From positions 372,001 through 436,000 of the forward strand of contig NZ_CP107772.1 in NCBI RefSeq assembly GCF_036345155.1: DNA of 64,000 bases, written 5' to 3'. Shown piece by piece: positions 18,203 through 25,853 of this stretch. The position numbers and the translations under genes are program-made. The first letter of the stretch is position 1; every line of letters begins with the position of its first letter. The notes below the pieces were generated by a model that saw only the letters and a list, made by a program, of their open reading frames with translations, ran no database searches and was not told the origin of the DNA. Source of the DNA: Streptomyces sp. NBC_00582. Its GTDB lineage: Bacteria > Actinomycetota > Actinomycetes > Streptomycetales > Streptomycetaceae.

Positions 18203-19066
18203 GATCGTGTCCTACGTGGTGAGGCGTCGTTGACCTCGGTATGGGGCGGGGGACGTGGAGTTGGATTGTTCCGGACGGGCTGTGGGAGATCGCGAAGCCG
18301 CTGATCCCGCCGTCGAGGGTGCGGCCGCAGGGCGGCGGAACACAGGACACGCCTGATGAGACGCTGTTCGCGGCCATCGTCTACGTACTGGTCAGCGGCT
18401 GCGCCTGGCGCCAGCTGCCGCCTTGCTTCGGCATATCGAAGTCGACGGCTCACCGCCGGTTCCTGATCTGATCGAGAGCCGGTGTCTGGGGGCGGCTGCA
18501 CGAGGCCGTGCTGCACCGGCTGGACGACGCCGGCCTCATCGATGTCACCCGCGTCGTCCTGGACACCGCCCATGTCAGGGCTAAAAAGGGGCAAGCACAC
18601 AGGTCCGAGCCCCGTGGACCGGGGCAAGCCGGGTTCCAAGATGCCCGTCCTGTCGGACGCGAACGGACTGCCCCTCCTCGTCGGCGTCTCGGCCGGCAAC
18701 ACCCACGACAGCGACGGGCTGAAGCCCATGGTCGAGGGGCACCAAACGAGACACGACCCCCACCGCGGCCGGTACTTCAAGCCCCAGCGCCTCCACGCAG
18801 ACAAAGCCCACGACCGCGCCGACCTGCGGAAATGGTTACGCGGCAAACGCATCGGGGTACGGATCGCACGCAAAGGCATCGAGTCCAGCGAACGATTGGG
18901 CCGCCGCCGCTGGGTCATCGAGCGGACGATGTCCTGGCTGTCCGGCCACCGACGCCTGAGCCCTCGCTACGAACGCAATCCCCGCAACCACCTGGCATTT
19001 CTCGGCCTGGCCGCCGCCCTCTGCTGCTACAAACGACTCGTCCGCCTCACCACGTAGGACACGGTC
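18203..19066 (+). mobile_element. IS5-family insertion sequence at the P450 stop codon
   Basis: The 864-bp element has terminal repeats GATCGTGTCCTACGTGGTG / CACCACGTAGGACACGGTC with one mismatch and a TAA duplication at 18200-18202 and 19067-19069. It lies directly after the last codon of the convergent P450 gene, whose TAG stop is re-formed by the insertion. Confidence 0.9.
18241..19057 (+). pseudogene. IS5-family (DUF4096 plus DDE) transposase, degenerate
   Basis: The N-terminal DUF4096 half reads LWEIAKPLIPPSRVRPQGG and CAWRQLPPCFGISKSTAHRR. It is stopped by TGA at 18469-18471 where relatives have Trp, then continues in frame (VWGRLHEAVLHRLDDAGLID) to a run AAAAAGGGG near 18590. The DDE half follows in another frame (GPSPVDRGKPGSKMPVLSD, RRWVIERTMSWLSGHRRL). 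Intact relatives use a -1 slip at this A-run, but here the second half lies in the +1 frame, so bases were lost too. Confidence 0.8.
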
Positions 19067-20271
19067 TAAACCCCCTCACCGGTCAGCTCCAGGGGCAGCT
19101 CGCGCAAGCCACGGAAGCTGACATTGGGGCGCCAGACCAGCTGTTCGCTGGCGAGCTCGATCTTGGAAAAGCGTCGGAGTAGCTCCGTCAGCACGATGGA
19201 GGTCTCAAGTTTGCCGAGTGCCGCGCCGATGCAGTAGTGGGGTCCACCGCTGAAAGCCAGCGTTCTCGTTCCGGTGCGAGTGAGGTCCAGACGGTCGGGA
19301 TCCGGATAACGGGCGGGATCGCGACTGGCCGCCCCGAGAAGTAGCATGACCTTGGCTCCCTCGGGGAGTGTGGCGTCTTCCAGGCGGACTTCGTCCGTTA
19401 GAATTCTGGAAACAATCTGCACAGGTGCGTCGTATCGAGTGATCTCAGTTATGGCATCGCTGATCATGCCGGGGTTGTCGCGCAGCATTTGCAACTGGTC
19501 GGGGTGCCGGAGAAGTGCCAGCATACCGTTTCCGATCAGATTGACTGTCGTTTCATGGCCCGCGACGAAAAGGAACAGGACATTGGCGATGATCTCGCGG
19601 TCGGTCAGTCTGACACCATCGACCTCGGCGTGCAGGAGGAGAGACAGGATGTCTTCCCGTGGTACGGATCTACGCTCGTCGAGTTGATCGGCCACGTATT
19701 CTCGAAATTCCACTTCCGCGGCATTCATACCGACCGTGTCCTCGGAGGTGATTGAGGGGTCAATCACGCGGCTTATCTGTTCCGTCCAGCGGCGACAATG
19801 GTCTCGATCGCGTGCGGGAAATCCCAGAAGTTCGCAGATTACGGTCACCGGGAGAGGCAGCGCGAGGCACTCGATCAGGTCGGACTCACCTTCACCCATG
19901 ACACTGAGCAGCCGGTTCGTTTCGGTGGATATACGCGGCCGAAGCCGCTCCACGGAGGATCGGGTGAAGACCTCGCCAATCACCCTGCGAATCCGCCTGT
20001 GCGCCGGACCGTCCAGCATGAGCATCCAGTCCTGCACACTCCGCATGAGCGGACTTTCCGCGCCGCCGCGCCGGTTGGCCCATGTTTCATTGCGGTAGAA
20101 TTCACTCGAAGCTGCCGGTGCATGGAGTACGGTATCCACATCTCTGTAGCGCGAAATAACCCAGTATCCGAAATGCGATTGATGGATCGGGTCAATTTCC
20201 CGTAGGCGCCGGTAGATGGGATATGGATCGGACCGCATGGATGGATCCCGGGGATCGAAAATTGGCGTCAT
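19066..20271 (-). CDS. Cytochrome P450
   Basis: The 401-residue soluble bacterial P450 has all signature motifs: I-helix FVAGHETTVN, K-helix ExxR in ITEITRYDAPV, and the haem-binding loop FSGGPHYCIGAALG with the proximal cysteine at about residue 347. It is the last gene of the minus-strand lipid operon, 61 nt after the desaturase. It probably hydroxylates or further oxidises the acyl or polyketide chain; the site is unknown. An IS5 element is inserted exactly at its stop codon, yet the protein is complete. Confidence 0.95.
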   Translation of the reverse strand: MTPIFDPRDPSMRSDPYPIYRRLREIDPIHQSHFGYWVISRYRDVDTVLHAPAASSEFYRNETWANRRGGAESPLMRSVQDWMLMLDGPAHRRIRRVIGEVFTRSSVERLRPRISTETNRLLSVMGEGESDLIECLALPLPVTVICELLGFPARDRDHCRRWTEQISRVIDPSITSEDTVGMNAAEVEFREYVADQLDERRSVPREDILSLLLHAEVDGVRLTDREIIANVLFLFVAGHETTVNLIGNGMLALLRHPDQLQMLRDNPGMISDAITEITRYDAPVQIVSRILTDEVRLEDATLPEGAKVMLLLGAASRDPARYPDPDRLDLTRTGTRTLAFSGGPHYCIGAALGKLETSIVLTELLRRFSKIELASEQLVWRPNVSFRGLRELPLELTGEGV

Positions 20272-20332
20272 TCCGTCCTGTCCCTGTGGTGATATGCCCG
20301 TCCCGGCTCAGGCGGGCAGCTGCCCGAGCCGG

Positions 20333-21202
20333 TCAGATCGAGCGGATGCGGTGTACGAACTCGGCCAGGTCGGAGGCTGCAGCATCGCCTCTCGATGTGG
20401 CGAAATCCTTGACGTGGCGCACGAGCGCGTCGTACGCCTCGGTGTGGTCGTACGATGTGGCATCCATGACTTTCAGGGACCACCGCCAGTACCCGTTCAG
20501 CGTGTCCGCCAAGGGCATCCGAAAAGTCGACAACACATCTTTGAGATCGGGTACGGTCGCCGCGAGCCCGTGTCGCTTGATGTAGGCGCCGATGAGCTCG
20601 GAGTAGAAGGCGAAATGCCGCGCCTCGTCCCTGGCCAGCCGATGCAACAGATCACGCAGCACCGGCTCCTTGGCCACCGCCTTAAACCGTTGGTAGAACA
20701 GCTGAGTGGCCTTCTCCTGGACCAGCGTATAGGTGAAGGCCTGTACTGGCTCCTCGTACGGCAGCGCGAACTTCTTCCGTCCCTCCTCGGCCAGTTCCCG
20801 CATCAGCTCCTCGGGACTTCTGATGCCGGCCTCGATCTGGTATCTGGCGAGCACCGAGGCGTGCCGCTCCTCCTCGTTCGCCCAAGAGACCAGGAATCGG
20901 AAGTACTCCCGGTTGAAACAGAACTCCTCTATCGATAAATCCTCACCCGACACGGGGAAAGCATCAAGGAAATACGTGAGATAACCGGGAATGTGGTCCT
21001 CGATAAAGGTGATGAACCGGACCACAGACCTGTCGGTGTCGGTGAGTGCTTCCGGCCGCAGCATCCCCCAGGAAAGTTCCTCGATCGACCATTGCCGTGT
21101 GTCGGCACGACTCACGGCCTTCCGCGTCAACTCCCGCATTTCCCCGGGGGGGAGGAAGAGTCCGGACCGCTGCAGATCTGCTTGGGGCAGTGGTTCGTTC
21201 AT
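20333..21202 (-). CDS. Acyl-ACP desaturase-like di-iron protein 1
   Basis: The 289-residue protein has the ferritin-type four-helix ligands of soluble acyl-ACP desaturases. They are Glu68 (FIEDH), Glu111xxHis114 (NEEERHASVL), Glu163 (VQEKATQL) and Glu193xxHis196 (RDEARHFAFY), so the whole di-iron set is present. The family inserts a double bond in an ACP-bound acyl chain using O2 and reduced ferredoxin. It overlaps the CFA-synthase stop as ATGA. A free ACP and an acyl-AMP ligase in the same operon supply a plausible substrate. Confidence 0.9.
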   Translation of the reverse strand: MNEPLPQADLQRSGLFLPPGEMRELTRKAVSRADTRQWSIEELSWGMLRPEALTDTDRSVVRFITFIEDHIPGYLTYFLDAFPVSGEDLSIEEFCFNREYFRFLVSWANEEERHASVLARYQIEAGIRSPEELMRELAEEGRKKFALPYEEPVQAFTYTLVQEKATQLFYQRFKAVAKEPVLRDLLHRLARDEARHFAFYSELIGAYIKRHGLAATVPDLKDVLSTFRMPLADTLNGYWRWSLKVMDATSYDHTEAYDALVRHVKDFATSRGDAAASDLAEFVHRIRSI

Positions 21203-22068
21203 GGAGCCTTCGCCTGACCCATCCGGGATTTCACCGCAGTCAGTGCGTAGTGTTTGGTGGTGTAGCCCCAGCCGGCGTTAGCCGTTCGCAGATATCGAAG
21301 AAGTGGCTCGCTCATGCCCGGCGCCGTCATTTCGACTCGGTCACGCGCGGCTTCAAGACGCTCCTCCCACTCCTCGATGGTGCGGTGGTAGTGAGCGGTG
21401 AGGTCGGTCAGCGCGGCGAGACTGAACCGGGCTGATTCCAGTGCCTCCACCAGTACCGAGAGCGGCACCATGTCGGCGAACCCGAAAATGTCCTCCGTGA
21501 CGTGCCGGGTATGCGGCCGACGCGAGAACTCTGCATAGATGGCGCGGTCCCGGAAGCAGCTTTCCGACAGGTACAGGGCCCCACCGCGCCGTAGCAGCCC
21601 GTACACCTTGTCCAGTACCTGAGTCCGGTTCGGCATGTGCACGATAGAGCCCAGCATGGTGACTGCATCGAACGGGCCGGGCGTCTCGGTTTCCGTGAAT
21701 GAACCGACTTCCAGCGTGACCAACTCGGCCACGCCAGACTTCTCCGCCTGCACCTGAATGTACTCGGCCTGCGGACGCGATGGGGTGACGCCGGTGACAT
21801 GGCATCTGTACTCCTGCGCCATGAACAAGATGAGGCTGCCCCAGCCGCAGCCGACGTCGAGAATCCGCTCGCCACCAGTGAGGCCGAGCTGCCGCGCGAC
21901 AAAGTGCAGCTTGTTCGTCTGCGCCTGGTCGAGATCGGTGTGTTCATCGGTGTACAGCCCTGAGCTGTATTTCAACCGCCGGTCGAGGTAAAGAGCGAAC
22001 AGCTCAGCCGGCAGCTCGTAGTGCTTGTTCGTGGCCTGACACGCCTGGTCGGCAGAGTTCGTGATCAT
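21199..22068 (-). CDS. Cyclopropane-fatty-acid synthase-like methyltransferase (CMAS family)
   Basis: The 289-residue protein begins HYELPAELFALYLDRRLKYS, the signature of CFA/mycolic acid cyclopropane synthases. The SAM motif ILDVGCGWGSLILFMA lies at about 69-84, then VTGVTPSRPQAEYI. Members methylate a double bond of an acyl chain, giving a cyclopropane or a methyl branch. The ATG at 22068 overlaps the ACP stop; the longer upstream frame only overlaps the ACP gene and is rejected. Together with two desaturases it suggests modification of an ACP- or PKS-bound unsaturated chain. The usual phospholipid substrate is an alternative. Confidence 0.9.
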   Translation of the reverse strand: MITNSADQACQATNKHYELPAELFALYLDRRLKYSSGLYTDEHTDLDQAQTNKLHFVARQLGLTGGERILDVGCGWGSLILFMAQEYRCHVTGVTPSRPQAEYIQVQAEKSGVAELVTLEVGSFTETETPGPFDAVTMLGSIVHMPNRTQVLDKVYGLLRRGGALYLSESCFRDRAIYAEFSRRPHTRHVTEDIFGFADMVPLSVLVEALESARFSLAALTDLTAHYHRTIEEWEERLEAARDRVEMTAPGMSEPLLRYLRTANAGWGYTTKHYALTAVKSRMGQAKAP

Positions 22069-22340
22069 GACTCGGACCGTTCTCCGCTGACATACTTCTC
22101 GATGATGGCGACCAGTTCGTCCACGGTCGTCGCGGCGAAGACGGCTTCGTCGTCCAACTCGATGTCCCAGTGGCGCTCCAGCTTGGATACCACTCGCAGC
22201 AGCCTCAGCGAGTCGGCGTTGGGCAGGTTCTTGAGTACATCGGCGCCGCTGATGCCGGAGGCGGAGGTCTTCAGTTCGGTGGCGAGACAGTCGATGGCGA
22301 CCGCGGCGATCTGTTCGCGTGTGGCGGACTCGGCGGGCAT
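22065..22340 (-). CDS. Free acyl carrier protein
   Basis: A 91-residue acidic protein with the four-helix ACP pattern. The phosphopantetheine serine is in NLPNADSLRLLRVV, an ADSL variant of the usual DSL motif. The ATG has AGGAGAATC directly upstream. It lies inside the end of the thioesterase gene (70-nt overlap) and ends overlapping the CFA-synthase start. It is the likely acceptor of the acyl-AMP made by the neighbouring ligase and carrier for the two desaturases. Confidence 0.9.
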   Translation of the reverse strand: MPAESATREQIAAVAIDCLATELKTSASGISGADVLKNLPNADSLRLLRVVSKLERHWDIELDDEAVFAATTVDELVAIIEKYVSGERSES

Positions 22341-22870
22341 GATTCTCCTGTTGTTCCGTGGTCGAAATAGTGCTGGATGCGGCCGAAAGCGGTTTCATCC
22401 AGACCCATCAGCCTTTTGGCCTGCTCGGAGCGGATGGGCTGGTAGGTTCCGGTGGCCATCACGTGCAACTCGTCGCCGGGTCCGGTGATCTCGGCCTCGG
22501 TGTGCAGCACCCCGTTGCCTCGGCCGGTGATCCGCGCGACAGTCAGATACGGTTCTCCCACCCTGAGAGGTAAGAACATCTTGCTGCGTAGGGTCACGGT
22601 GAACGCGAGCATGCCGTGGACCAACGCGAGAGTGTCGCCCATCACCTCGTCCACCAGCACATTCACGATCCCGCCGTGCACGATCCCCGGGTAGGACGCA
22701 TAGTTCTCCGGGAACCTGGTATCGGCGGCGTAATCGCCGTTGTCCAGCAGTTTCATGCGCAGCTTGAGCCCGATCGGGTTACGCGGGGAGCAACCGAAGC
22801 AGTTGAATGAGGGTTCCGAGTCCCATGGAAATGCGACCTCTTCGCCGGTGGTATTCCGTGCGGCACTCAT
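22271..22870 (-). CDS. Hotdog-fold thioesterase (PaaI/4HBT family)
   Basis: The 199-residue protein has the hotdog core FPENYASYPGIVHGGIVNVLVDEVMG, here containing the HGG loop and following acidic residue of PaaI-type thioesterases. An N-terminal FNCFGCSPRNPIGLKLRM Cys pair is also typical. The ATG at 22870 overlaps the desaturase stop. Its last 24 codons run over the ACP gene start and look unconserved. The role is probably acyl-ACP/CoA hydrolysis, releasing product or editing the carrier. Confidence 0.85.
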   Translation of the reverse strand: MSAARNTTGEEVAFPWDSEPSFNCFGCSPRNPIGLKLRMKLLDNGDYAADTRFPENYASYPGIVHGGIVNVLVDEVMGDTLALVHGMLAFTVTLRSKMFLPLRVGEPYLTVARITGRGNGVLHTEAEITGPGDELHVMATGTYQPIRSEQAKRLMGLDETAFGRIQHYFDHGTTGESCPPSPPHANRSPRSPSTVSPPN

Positions 22871-23736
22871 ACGGATGCCTTTTCCGTCCCTGACTCTTCT
22901 GTGGCGATCGCCCGCCGCACGTCGGACATCTTGGTCAGCTTGTAGCCGGTGAGCGTGGAGAAATACTTGAAGAGCTGCTCGCAGCACTTCGCCCATTCCG
23001 AGCCGCTTACGTCCACCTTGGCGAAGTAGGCGAACATCTCGTCAATGGTCTCGTGGTTCTCCAGTTCAGGCAGGTTCCCCTTGAACCGACTGACCGGATG
23101 GCGGTACATATCACGTGTCGTACCCATATAGATGTACAGGGTCTCCAGAACCGACGCGCGTTCCTCCGGCCGCTCTGCCAGTTGTTGTGCCGTGTAGTGA
23201 ACGAACTCGCGCGCGTGCCGTGCTTCGTCACCGCTGGCTTTCTTCAGGATCGCGGCGAGCACCGGCTCATGCATGCTGCGAGCGACGCTTCTGTAGGCGT
23301 GGGTGGCCAGCACCTCGCAGATGACGTTGGTGGCCAGGGTGGCCGCCCGAGTCACCCCCGGCGGGTACGCCTCACGCATCGAGGCGGTCGTGCCGAAAGC
23401 GATGCTGTGCCCCGCCAGTTGCAGCCATATCTGGAAGGCGAGATGGTGCTGGATTTCCTGGTAACCCCAGATGCACGCGAACTGCGAGAAGTCGTAGTCC
23501 ATGGCGAACTCATTGAGTAGTCCATGGGTGGCGGCGACGACATTGGATTCGCCCACGATGGCACCTTTAGCGAACACGATGTGTTCAGGCAGCACCAGGT
23601 CGGCTCGGAACGCATCCCACGGGATGTGGTGCAGTTCCCAGGTCGCGTGCTGGTAGCCGGCGAACACCCGTGCGCTGTGCATCTGATCGTCTTCGAGCAG
23701 GGGCACGCCGGCCGGTGACGTCGTTTGGCTCTTCAC
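22867..23736 (-). CDS. Acyl-ACP desaturase-like di-iron protein 2
   Basis: A second, divergent member of the soluble desaturase family, 289 residues. The ligands are seen as Glu63 (VGESNVV), Glu94xxHis97 (YQEIQHHLAF), Glu141 (ICEVLATHA) and Glu171xxHis174 (GDEARHAREF). The GTG at 23736 has AAGGAG seven bases upstream and overlaps the ligase stop as GTGA; the longer upstream reading has no support. It shares little sequence with the first desaturase, so the two probably act at different positions or on different chain states. A hydroxylase activity is also possible for this fold. Confidence 0.85.
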   Translation of the reverse strand: MKSQTTSPAGVPLLEDDQMHSARVFAGYQHATWELHHIPWDAFRADLVLPEHIVFAKGAIVGESNVVAATHGLLNEFAMDYDFSQFACIWGYQEIQHHLAFQIWLQLAGHSIAFGTTASMREAYPPGVTRAATLATNVICEVLATHAYRSVARSMHEPVLAAILKKASGDEARHAREFVHYTAQQLAERPEERASVLETLYIYMGTTRDMYRHPVSRFKGNLPELENHETIDEMFAYFAKVDVSGSEWAKCCEQLFKYFSTLTGYKLTKMSDVRRAIATEESGTEKASV

Positions 23737-25442
23737 GCCCGTTCTCCTTGGTCTGGAAATCTGGTTGCGGGGACCACCTCGGTGTCGCCGGCGGTCACAC
23801 GCCGGGCGGCCAGCACGCGTTGCCACTTGCCGCTAGTGGTACGGGGAAGCCAGCGGGGTTTGACCGCGTAGACGCGCACATGCGGCAGATCCAGCTCGGC
23901 GCTCACTGTCCTGCGGACCTCCTCACAAACCGAGGCGGGATCGTCGGCGGTCTCCACGATGACTCCGATCAGCTCGCCGCCTTCGGTGTCGGTGTCGGAG
24001 AAGGCGACGCAGCGTCGGCGGTAGACGCCCGGTACGCTGCGCGTGACGGCCTCGACGTCGTCGGGGAAGAAGTTCTGCCCGTGCACCACGACCATCTCCT
24101 TGCGCCGCCCTGCGACGTACAACTCGCCATCGAGCAGGAAACCTAGGTCGCCGGTACGCAGCCACCGATCGTGGAACAACTCCGCAGTCGCGTCGGCGTT
24201 GTTGAAGTACCCGCTGGTCACCGGCTCTCCCGAGATCTGAATCTCCCCGAGCTCACCGTCGGCGGCCAACTCCCCGTCCTCACGGACGATACGCAGATCA
24301 ACACCGTGAACGGCGCGGCCGACCGAGACAACCGGTTTGGCCCGGGGCCCGGTCTCCTCGACCGTACGCACAACACCGGTTGCAGCCAGTTCGGCGCGAT
24401 CCACCGCGCGGATCCTCGCGGTGTCGCCGGGGCGGGGAAAGGCGATCGCCAAAGTGGCCTCGGCCATGCCGTACACCGGGTACATCACCGACGGGCCGAC
24501 GCCGCTGGGCGCCAGTGCCTCGGTGAAGCGCCGGACGGTGGCCGCGCTGACCGGTTCGGCACCGTTGAAAGCCAGCCGCCAGCTCGACAGGTCGAGCGTG
24601 GCCAGTCGTTGCGCGGGGACGTGGTCGAGCAGGTAGTCGTAGGAGAAGTTCGGTCCGGTGAGCACAGTGCCACCGTGTGCGGCGAAGTGCTCGAGCACCG
24701 CGCCCGGCCGGCGGAGGAAGACAGTCGGAGAAAAGACGTGGACGTCAGCCCCGTTGAGCAGATGGGACAGCAGACCGATCAAGCCCATGTCATGGAAGGT
24801 CGGCACCCACTGGACGAACACGTCATCCGGGCTGAACGCGCCCGACGTCACACAGGCCCGCAGACCGGCCAAGGCGGTCGAATGAGGAAGCATCACGCCC
24901 TTGGGCAGACTCGTGCTGCCGGAGGTGAACTGGACGACGGCCAGAGAGCGGGGATCGATGACGGGCAGGGTAAGTGCGCTGCCCGTGCCGCTGCGCGAAG
25001 GTGGGGGCACGAGTGTCAGACCGGTGCTCTCCGTGGTGACTTCGCGGCCGAGAGCGTCGTAGCCGGGGTCCAGTACGAGGTGGCGCATGCCCGCCGCGGC
25101 GACAATGGCCGCGAGTCGGCGCCCCGCACCCCGCACATCACCGAAGCCGGCCTGGATCGGCAGGACGCTGACCGCCGCTCCGGCCCGCCACAGCCCGAAG
25201 ACCGTGGTGAGGAACTTCGCCGCAGTAGGCACCAACACGCCCACGATCTCGCCGGGCTGTATCCCGGCACGCAGGAACTCGTGCGCGGCCGCAGTTGCTG
25301 CGGAGTGCATCTCTGCCGCCGTGATCTCGTCTCCCACGGCAGGAAATGCCGCCCGGGAATCCGGCGACGCCTTCGCCAACCGGGCCAGGCTCTCCCCCAG
25401 GGTCAGGCCGTCGAGCAGGGCAGGTCGCATGGGTCGCCTCAC
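23733..25442 (-). CDS. Fatty acyl-AMP ligase (FAAL-type adenylating enzyme)
   Basis: The roughly 569-residue ANL enzyme contains FTSGSTSLPKGVM (P-loop), WVPTFHDMGLIG, GPNFSYDYLL, FNGAEPV, YGMAEATLA, GYFNN and RTGDLGFLLDGELYVAGR. The WxPxxHDMGLIG, PNFxYDL and NGAEP combination is characteristic of fatty acyl-AMP ligases, which pass an acyl-adenylate to an ACP rather than to CoA. The GTG at 25442 has GAAGGGA upstream; an ATG at 25430 is possible. It is first in the minus-strand operon and most likely loads the ACP at 22065. Confidence 0.9.
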   Translation of the reverse strand: MRRPMRPALLDGLTLGESLARLAKASPDSRAAFPAVGDEITAAEMHSAATAAAHEFLRAGIQPGEIVGVLVPTAAKFLTTVFGLWRAGAAVSVLPIQAGFGDVRGAGRRLAAIVAAAGMRHLVLDPGYDALGREVTTESTGLTLVPPPSRSGTGSALTLPVIDPRSLAVVQFTSGSTSLPKGVMLPHSTALAGLRACVTSGAFSPDDVFVQWVPTFHDMGLIGLLSHLLNGADVHVFSPTVFLRRPGAVLEHFAAHGGTVLTGPNFSYDYLLDHVPAQRLATLDLSSWRLAFNGAEPVSAATVRRFTEALAPSGVGPSVMYPVYGMAEATLAIAFPRPGDTARIRAVDRAELAATGVVRTVEETGPRAKPVVSVGRAVHGVDLRIVREDGELAADGELGEIQISGEPVTSGYFNNADATAELFHDRWLRTGDLGFLLDGELYVAGRRKEMVVVHGQNFFPDDVEAVTRSVPGVYRRRCVAFSDTDTEGGELIGVIVETADDPASVCEEVRRTVSAELDLPHVRVYAVKPRWLPRTTSGKWQRVLAARRVTAGDTEVVPATRFPDQGERA

Positions 25443-25853
25443 GCTGCTTCCCTTCGGTAGTCGGTACCTCGCCCGGCGCCGGCCTGGGTCGGGAAGGCCC
25501 ACAGCATCCAGGTGGGGCCGCTGTGGGAGCGACGGGCGCACAAGTGGGAGAGGGACACCTTCCCACCGATCCACAGCGGATCGGAGCCACGAACGCGATA
25601 GATCTAATTCCGGGGACTACAGCCTAGCCCGAATTAGCATTCCGGCACGTCGGCGCCCCATGGAACTAGGGTATACACTAAGAATTTAATTCTGATTGAA
25701 CTCGGGACTTGACATCTTTTTGTCGGCCCTGATTAGGCTACTTGAAAACGCGCTGCGCTTCCCCGACAGGCCACCGCAATCGATGGCGTCCCCCCTGGGC
25801 GATATGGCTGCGGCCTGCGTTCGGGCGATGTGTGTCGATGGTGAGCGGGACAG
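25443..25853. promoter_or_regulatory. Divergent intergenic region of the lipid-PKS cluster
   Basis: This 411-nt region is the AT-richest part of the cluster and must drive both units. On the plus strand TTGACA (25709-25714) is followed after 19 bp by TAGGCT (25734-25739), a possible PKS promoter with a long spacer. A palindrome AGAATT-T-AATTCT at 25681-25693 sits midway and could be an operator. No regulator gene for it is found in the cluster. No convincing minus-strand promoter was identified. Confidence 0.5.

Noticed and set aside
24171..25460. 429-codon plus-strand frame opposite the acyl-AMP ligase
   Set aside because: It has low-complexity composition, while the minus strand encodes all FAAL motifs.
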